Source of the DNA: Chryseosolibacter sp049791675 | GTDB taxonomy: Bacteria > Bacteroidota > Bacteroidia > Cytophagales > Cyclobacteriaceae | Length of the DNA: 27,600 nt | Reading direction: 5' to 3' | Assembly: GCA_049791675.1 (NCBI GenBank) | Contig: JBARAD010000050.1 | Location: 1 to 27,600, forward strand | Shown: piece after piece, positions 23,255-27,600 of the stretch | How positions within the stretch are numbered: the first letter of the stretch is position 1 | How the letters are laid out: every line of letters begins with the position of its first letter | Position numbers and translations under genes: made by a program | The notes under the pieces: model-generated | Told to the model about the DNA's origin: nothing | Databases searched by the model: none | The model's input: only the letters and a program-made list of their open reading frames with translations

Positions 23255-24630
23255 GAAAGGCAGTTGAAGAATGTATAGTACTTCTCGTTTTTGATGACAC
23301 GGTGCAGATAGAGGGCAACTTCCCTTGCGTGATAATCGCCCCACATACTCGACTCGCCATTCGGGATTTTACTTCCGTTTGGAACATAATCCCAGCCGTT
23401 GGGACGGTGATAGATAGAATGCAGAATCAGTCCCTGGTGTTTCGGATCGGTGCTAAGGTATGGCTCATCGAATAACGTATTTAACACCGTCAGGCCGGCG
23501 CCGCGGTACCGTGTAGCCGATTCAGCATCCTTCGCCTCGAGATATTTGCCCAATCGAAGAAGTCCTTGCGAAGCAATGGCGGCAGCGGAGCTGTCCACTG
23601 GTTCATAGTCATTATACGGGTCGGCAGGTTTTTTCAGGTAGTCTTTGATCCTGTGTAATTCCGGTGCGCCGGTATCCCAGTAAGGAATACCATCGGCAGG
23701 TGTATACTCCAGATAGAAATCGCAGGTGGCCTTCGCGGCTTTCAGCATGAAGGCTTCGATGTTTTCTTTGCCGCCAAGATCCTGCAGCGCTGAAGCGGGA
23801 CACGTTTCCAGCCATTCAAGCTCCTCCGCAAAGCCGCACATGGCCCACGCAAGCCCGCGCGTCCAGGTGGTGAAGCCGGAGTAGCCTTGCTGCGAATTCG
23901 GGCAACGGTAGGCGCCATCTTTCACGTTGAACACGCTTTCGTGTGCCGTCCGACCCTTTACATCATAGCTGTCACGACCTTCTCCATAATAAACAGCGAA
24001 GTCCGCGGTTGCTTTCATGTGCTGCACCGCGCGTTCGAGTAGATTGATCTTAACGTCATTCTCTCCCTGAAAGACGTGGCCGAGCGCATGACTGAGTACC
24101 AGGACCCTGCAGGTTCGCATGGTATCGACGAACAGCGAATGCGGGCCGTTAAAGGAATGGATATAACCACCGTTCCTGATCGGTGTCCAACGGCTGGCCT
24201 GTACGGCGCCGGAAATCTTCAACGCGAGCTCATAGAAATTCTTTTCCCACGCATCGGAGGGTATCTTTCCTTCTTTCATCAGCCGCAACAGATTTCCATA
24301 GGTACTGACATTGTTGAAGCCATGGTCGTGTACGCCGATGTGGCTGACGTGAGGCGCCATCACATCCAGCGTTTTTTTTCTTCCCGTCTCCAGAAGGTGC
24401 TTGTCGCCCGTCACATCGTACTGCAGAATAACCGATCCATATTGAAATCCCTGCGTCCATTCAGTCCAACCTCGGGTTGAATACTTCCCGTTTACAGTAA
24501 AGACAGGAGAGCCCTTGCTTTCATCATAGTTGCTTTCAATGAGCCGGATTTTCTCGCCGGAAAGTTCCCAGAAGCGCTGGAGCTTTTTGGAAAGGTCTGC
24601 GGGTTTTAACGAATGATCAATGTGAATCAT
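23251..24630 (-). CDS. GH88-like glycoside hydrolase (unsaturated glycuronyl hydrolase type)
   Basis: A 459-residue (alpha/alpha)6-barrel protein without a signal peptide, so it probably acts in the cytoplasm on imported oligosaccharides. The two aspartates expected of unsaturated glycuronyl hydrolases appear as D102 in H-D-H-G-F and D169 in L-F-V-D-T-M. Also present are W-T-R-G-L-A-W and V-D-S-S-A-A-A-I, both family patterns. The usual Q-G-Y-A-D-x-S-x-W-A-R-G reads Q-Q-G-Y-S-G-F-T-T-W-T-R-G, keeping Gln, Trp and Arg but losing the Asp. GH88 enzymes hydrate the C4-C5 double bond left by polysaccharide lyases and release a keto-deoxyuronate. It is the first gene of the operon. The substrate could be an unsaturated uronate or something else; no lyase gene is nearby. 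Confidence 0.85.
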   Translation of the reverse strand: MIHIDHSLKPADLSKKLQRFWELSGEKIRLIESNYDESKGSPVFTVNGKYSTRGWTEWTQGFQYGSVILQYDVTGDKHLLETGRKKTLDVMAPHVSHIGVHDHGFNNVSTYGNLLRLMKEGKIPSDAWEKNFYELALKISGAVQASRWTPIRNGGYIHSFNGPHSLFVDTMRTCRVLVLSHALGHVFQGENDVKINLLERAVQHMKATADFAVYYGEGRDSYDVKGRTAHESVFNVKDGAYRCPNSQQGYSGFTTWTRGLAWAMCGFAEELEWLETCPASALQDLGGKENIEAFMLKAAKATCDFYLEYTPADGIPYWDTGAPELHRIKDYLKKPADPYNDYEPVDSSAAAIASQGLLRLGKYLEAKDAESATRYRGAGLTVLNTLFDEPYLSTDPKHQGLILHSIYHRPNGWDYVPNGSKIPNGESSMWGDYHAREVALYLHRVIKNEKYYTFFNCLS

Positions 24631-24915
24631 GCTGTTGACGCGGGGTTATGAAAAAAATGTTGACAATATCAAATTAACGAAACGGATGCTCCCTCCGGGA
24701 AATTCATTTACCTGTGTTCAAGCTGGAATAGCTGCGCCGGCGATCCGCCGCCGTGCCATGAAACTCCTGGTTGTCCGGGGCCAAAAGTATAAGAATTTTT
24801 TAGAATGTACTTACCGTTGAGGCAATGAAATTACCACAGGTATAACCGGCGGAACCCAATTCAGCGGTAGCGCCATTTCATGAGGTTCAGGGATTTTCCA
24901 CGCAGAAGACAAATC

Positions 24916-25839
24916 CTAATGATCGTGAAATTCTGATTTCAGTTTTTGCAGCGCCTGTCTTTGGTGTGTGGTGAGGTGCTCAGGCAATTTGACGAGCAGT
25001 TTAATGTATAGATCGCCGTACTGACCGTTTTTGCCGTATACAGGCATTCCCTTTTCTTTCAGACGGACCACTTTTCCATTTTGTGTTCCTTCTTTCAGCG
25101 TTATGTTGATCTTTCCCGACAGGGTATCCACTTCCTGTTTGCCACCGAGCAGGGCTGTAAAAAGGTCCACCGGAGCTTCCATATAAAGGTCATCGCCCTT
25201 GCGTTCATAACCAGGATGGGTCAGCACCTTGATGTTTAAATGCAGGTCTCCGGCTTTGCCGGATCGACTTTTTTGTCCTTTGCCTTTGGCCCGTAAAGTG
25301 AGCCCATCATAGGCACCCGGTTTGATTTTGATCTTTATCTTTTCACCGCCCAGATCGACAATGCGTTCTGTTCCGTGATAAGCTTCTTCAAGCGGTATGG
25401 ATATCTCTCCCGTCAGATCGCGTTGTGGGAAGTCGTCAAAATCTGCGTGACCATAAGGGCTGTACCCGCGCTGATTGCCCCTGCCGAAAAAGGATTCGAA
25501 AAAGTCTGAGAATCCTGAGCCGCTGAAATATTCCGCGTCTTCGGCGCTTCCATAAGAATAGGTCCTCCTTCCACCACCTGCGTACTGGCCCTGATCAAAG
25601 CCGGCCTGCTGATACTGTTTCCAGTTTGCGCCAAGTTTATCGTACTGTTTTCTTTTTTCAGGATCTCCAAGTACCTCGTTGGCTTCGGAAAGTTCTTTGA
25701 ACTTTTCTTCTGCGGTTTTATTGCCGGGATTTTTATCGGGATGATATTTGACCGCCAGCTTCCGGTAAGCTTTCTTGATCTCTTCCTGACTGGCTTTATT
25801 GTCAACGCCCAATACCTGGTAATAATCTTTGTATTCCAT
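24916..25839 (-). CDS. cbpA: DnaJ-type co-chaperone (CbpA-like)
   Basis: A 307-residue cytoplasmic protein. The J domain (residues 3-65) has H33-P-D35, which stimulates the DnaK ATPase. A glycine/tyrosine/phenylalanine-rich linker follows (about 75-135), then two C-terminal substrate-binding domains (D-L-T-G-E-I-S-I-P-L-E-E-A-Y-H-G and D-L-Y-M-E-A-P-V-D-L-F-T-A-L-L-G-G). No zinc-binding CxxCxGxG repeats are present, so it is a class B protein like CbpA, not DnaJ itself. The ATG at 25839 is preferred; a GTG at 25848 would add three residues. CbpA often sits beside its modulator CbpM; no such gene is visible next to it. Gene-symbol use is by family resemblance. Confidence 0.93.
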   Translation of the reverse strand: MEYKDYYQVLGVDNKASQEEIKKAYRKLAVKYHPDKNPGNKTAEEKFKELSEANEVLGDPEKRKQYDKLGANWKQYQQAGFDQGQYAGGGRRTYSYGSAEDAEYFSGSGFSDFFESFFGRGNQRGYSPYGHADFDDFPQRDLTGEISIPLEEAYHGTERIVDLGGEKIKIKIKPGAYDGLTLRAKGKGQKSRSGKAGDLHLNIKVLTHPGYERKGDDLYMEAPVDLFTALLGGKQEVDTLSGKINITLKEGTQNGKVVRLKEKGMPVYGKNGQYGDLYIKLLVKLPEHLTTHQRQALQKLKSEFHDH

Positions 25840-25898
25840 ACCGCTCACGGACAGTTAATCATTGTCGCTGTGGTAAAGTTCCCGGCACCAAAAGAATT

Positions 25899-26987
25899 TT
25901 ACTGCTCATTTTTTTTTAGCCCCAGGAAAAGGAAACGCAGCACCGTTGACCTTTTGACGATCATTTCAGCCAGGATAGAAAAAAAGATTGCACCCAGAAC
26001 GCCCAATACAAGGATGACCACTTGATTTTCAAGACCCAGTCTTAACAGAACGATCCTGATCCCACCGGTGAAGAATACGTGAAAGAGAAAGATTCCATAG
26101 GCATAAGCACCGATCCAGATCAGGAGCTGGTTTTTTAGTTTCAACCTGAACAGAAGCAAAACTCCTGAAATACCCACCGTCATGCCTAAGATGCTGTGTT
26201 TCTCCTGAACCGGAAAATATCCGAACCATACCATTTGCTGGACGGTAACAGAGGCTATAAACACCAGGAGGGTTAGGACTGTCATTTTATCGTTGAGAAG
26301 AAAATCCTTGTAGCGGTAAATGCCTATGCCTGCGAGGAAGAATGGAAACAGATATGCCGCCCCTTTGAAACTGAAAAAATTAGGAACGGGATCAAGTAAG
26401 TTTTCGGATATAAACAGGAAAACGAACGCTCCCACGAGGGTAATAAACCAGCCTTCCAGTTTATGGAAGAAAGGCTTTGTGTCAAGGATGGTGATGGTCA
26501 CGAAAATGATAAACAATGAAAAGAGGTACCAGTAGACATCGTACGGAAAGATAAGGTTCCGGGGAAGATTGTGTAGCTCGGGGGTTGTATTTGTGCCGGG
26601 GATGACCATCCGAAAAAGGAAAAGCAGCGTGCTGATCACGAACATGGGTATGATGAGCCTCCGAAGCTTTCCTTTAATGAACCTGACCTGGTTCGTAGCC
26701 AGCACAGGCTTGTTGGCATACACCCATCCGGAAATGACGGTAAACAGCGGAAGCCTGACATATTCCAGGGAGTAGTACAGATAACGGAAGACGGAATCGT
26801 CACTCACCCGCATGCCACCGGTGCTTGTATATCCTATCATGTGACCCAGGACCACCAGGATGATCGCCAACCCTCTCAGGGTTTCAACATTGGCATTCTT
26901 CTTTGACGCGAGGGATTCCGGTAATTTAAAAACAAAAGGGAAAGTGGTATTGGAAAACGAAAAGTTTCTGTAAAAGGCCTTGTTCAT
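25899..26987 (-). CDS. Membrane acyltransferase (acyltransferase-3 family)
   Basis: A 362-residue inner-membrane protein with about ten hydrophobic segments. The N-terminal N-V-E-T-L-R-G-L-A-I-I-L-V-V-L-G-H-M matches the acyltransferase-3 signature: an Arg, a short helix and the catalytic-type His. The next conserved region includes P-L-F-T-V-I-S-G-W-V-Y. The fold transfers an acyl group, usually acetyl or succinyl, from acyl-CoA across the membrane onto a polysaccharide, lipid or peptidoglycan sugar. The frame opens at 27161, but the added residues are Arg-rich and unlike a signal or helix, so the ATG at 26987 is preferred. It lies 50-60 bases upstream of the DnaJ-type gene, so they may share a transcript, although the two functions are unrelated. 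Confidence 0.9.
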   Translation of the reverse strand: MNKAFYRNFSFSNTTFPFVFKLPESLASKKNANVETLRGLAIILVVLGHMIGYTSTGGMRVSDDSVFRYLYYSLEYVRLPLFTVISGWVYANKPVLATNQVRFIKGKLRRLIIPMFVISTLLFLFRMVIPGTNTTPELHNLPRNLIFPYDVYWYLFSLFIIFVTITILDTKPFFHKLEGWFITLVGAFVFLFISENLLDPVPNFFSFKGAAYLFPFFLAGIGIYRYKDFLLNDKMTVLTLLVFIASVTVQQMVWFGYFPVQEKHSILGMTVGISGVLLLFRLKLKNQLLIWIGAYAYGIFLFHVFFTGGIRIVLLRLGLENQVVILVLGVLGAIFFSILAEMIVKRSTVLRFLFLGLKKNEQ

Positions 26988-27600
26988 AGGGTTGCAGACA
27001 GGGTGTCTCCGGTTTGATGAGGGATTGCTCAACCGTTGAGATCGTAAATTTTCGTGCCTGTTGAAGCTGGATTTTACCCGCCTTCTATCCGAATATTCTG
27101 CGGCATTTCTCCGGAGGGCTCTACCTGGCATTTCCATTGCCTGCCGGCGAAGTTCACCCACGGTTCCAATCTTAACGGGTCACATCGGTGGTTACCGGCG
27201 CGAATGTGGCAGGCCGGTAGTGTCCATTGAAGGTTTGTGGATACCCGGCATTATGCTGCAGGCAAATCTTCTTTTCGAAGCGTTGGCAGAAAGCTGTGGC
27301 ATTTTCACGGCAAGAAATTCCCCATAGATTCCGCCATTCTCCTTTTGCACCGGGCCATCTGAGGGGGCGCGGTGTGATCGGGTCGGGGAGCGCATGTGCG
27401 GGGTCTGCAGGTAACGCCGCTTCAATATTGCTGCATTGAACAATGCGTCAGGGCCTGGCAGCAATGGAATCCGCTCATTCCTGGGAAGCTGTTTTTGACC
27501 ATGTGCCATCAGTGGATTCTTTCCCACGAGTCTCCCCGGTTGTCCAAAGGTCATCCGCAGCGGTCTGCTTACCTTCATCACGATTAACCGGAGCAAGAAG
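26988..27600. other. Right-edge stretch without a supported gene
   Basis: About 610 bases beyond the start of the acyltransferase gene. Open frames on both strands (27192-27596 on -, 27227-27439 and 27396-27587 on +) overlap each other, have Arg/Ser/His-rich compositions typical of non-coding frames, and match no family I recognise. I see no RNA gene, repeat or clear hairpin. It may contain the promoter of the acyltransferase gene, a decayed gene, or the upstream region of a gene outside the window. Confidence 0.5.

Noticed and set aside
20427..24630. Polysaccharide utilisation locus with SusC/SusD
   Set aside because: No SusC-like receptor or SusD-like lipoprotein is present anywhere in the window, so the operon is called only as a catabolic gene cluster.
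27192..27596. 134-codon - strand frame at the right edge
   Set aside because: Arg, Pro and Ser-rich, resembles no protein family, and overlaps two + strand frames of equal quality.
1..27600. CRISPR array, tRNA, rRNA, transposon or prophage
   Set aside because: I saw no regularly spaced repeats, cloverleaf-like RNA gene, transposase, integrase or terminal inverted repeats.

Overview
The window (about 27.6 kb, roughly balanced GC) reads as chromosomal DNA of a Bacteroidota bacterium, probably of the Cytophagales or a close relative. The signs are a DUF5117/DUF4953-type metzincin protease, an ~810-residue MacB/FtsX-type permease, a periplasmic two-component-type propeller sensor with a Y_Y_Y domain, a DUF4407 membrane protein, many signal peptides ending in A-Q, few Shine-Dalgarno sites, and several matches to the Bacteroidota -7 promoter element TAnnTTTG. 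This assignment is inferred from gene content, not from a marker gene. I see no rRNA, tRNA, CRISPR array, insertion sequence or prophage.

Layout. 1-2900: an outer-membrane beta-barrel protein (+), then a leftward run of two small membrane proteins, a NodB-type polysaccharide deacetylase and a 68-residue orphan. 2894-3535: gene-free leader holding a candidate promoter. 3536-8695: a secreted zinc metalloprotease, then a large ABC permease gene split by a one-base frameshift at about 7858. 8711-9142: a leftward orphan protein. 9143-9976: the longest gene-free stretch, holding a strong terminator, a possible very short transcript or peptide gene, and a tandem cluster of DnaA-box sequences. 9977-13227: a YceI-like protein overlapping a propeller sensor that has a phosphoacceptor-like helix but no kinase ATPase domain. 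13387-16806: an M48 lipoprotein protease, a small beta-barrel protein and a DUF4407 protein. 16818-20274: cyclophilin, a Cys/His-rich mini-protein, a Bcr/CflA drug exporter, a secreted esterase and an orphan. 20427-24630: a compact leftward four-gene sugar-catabolism operon (GH88-like hydrolase, TIM-barrel isomerase, Gfo/Idh/MocA dehydrogenase, SDR reductase). 24916-26987: a CbpA-like DnaJ co-chaperone and an acyltransferase-3 membrane protein. 26988-27600: no supported gene.

How the genes fit together. Envelope functions dominate: secreted or lipid-anchored proteases, beta-barrels, a deacetylase, an esterase, a permease and a membrane acyltransferase. The operon at 20427-24630 is the clearest metabolic unit: the hydrolase would release a sugar or uronate that the isomerase and the two dehydrogenases could interconvert. 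The most unusual items are the DnaA-box cluster and compact terminator-bounded element in 9143-9976, the ATPase-less sensor, and the frameshifted permease.
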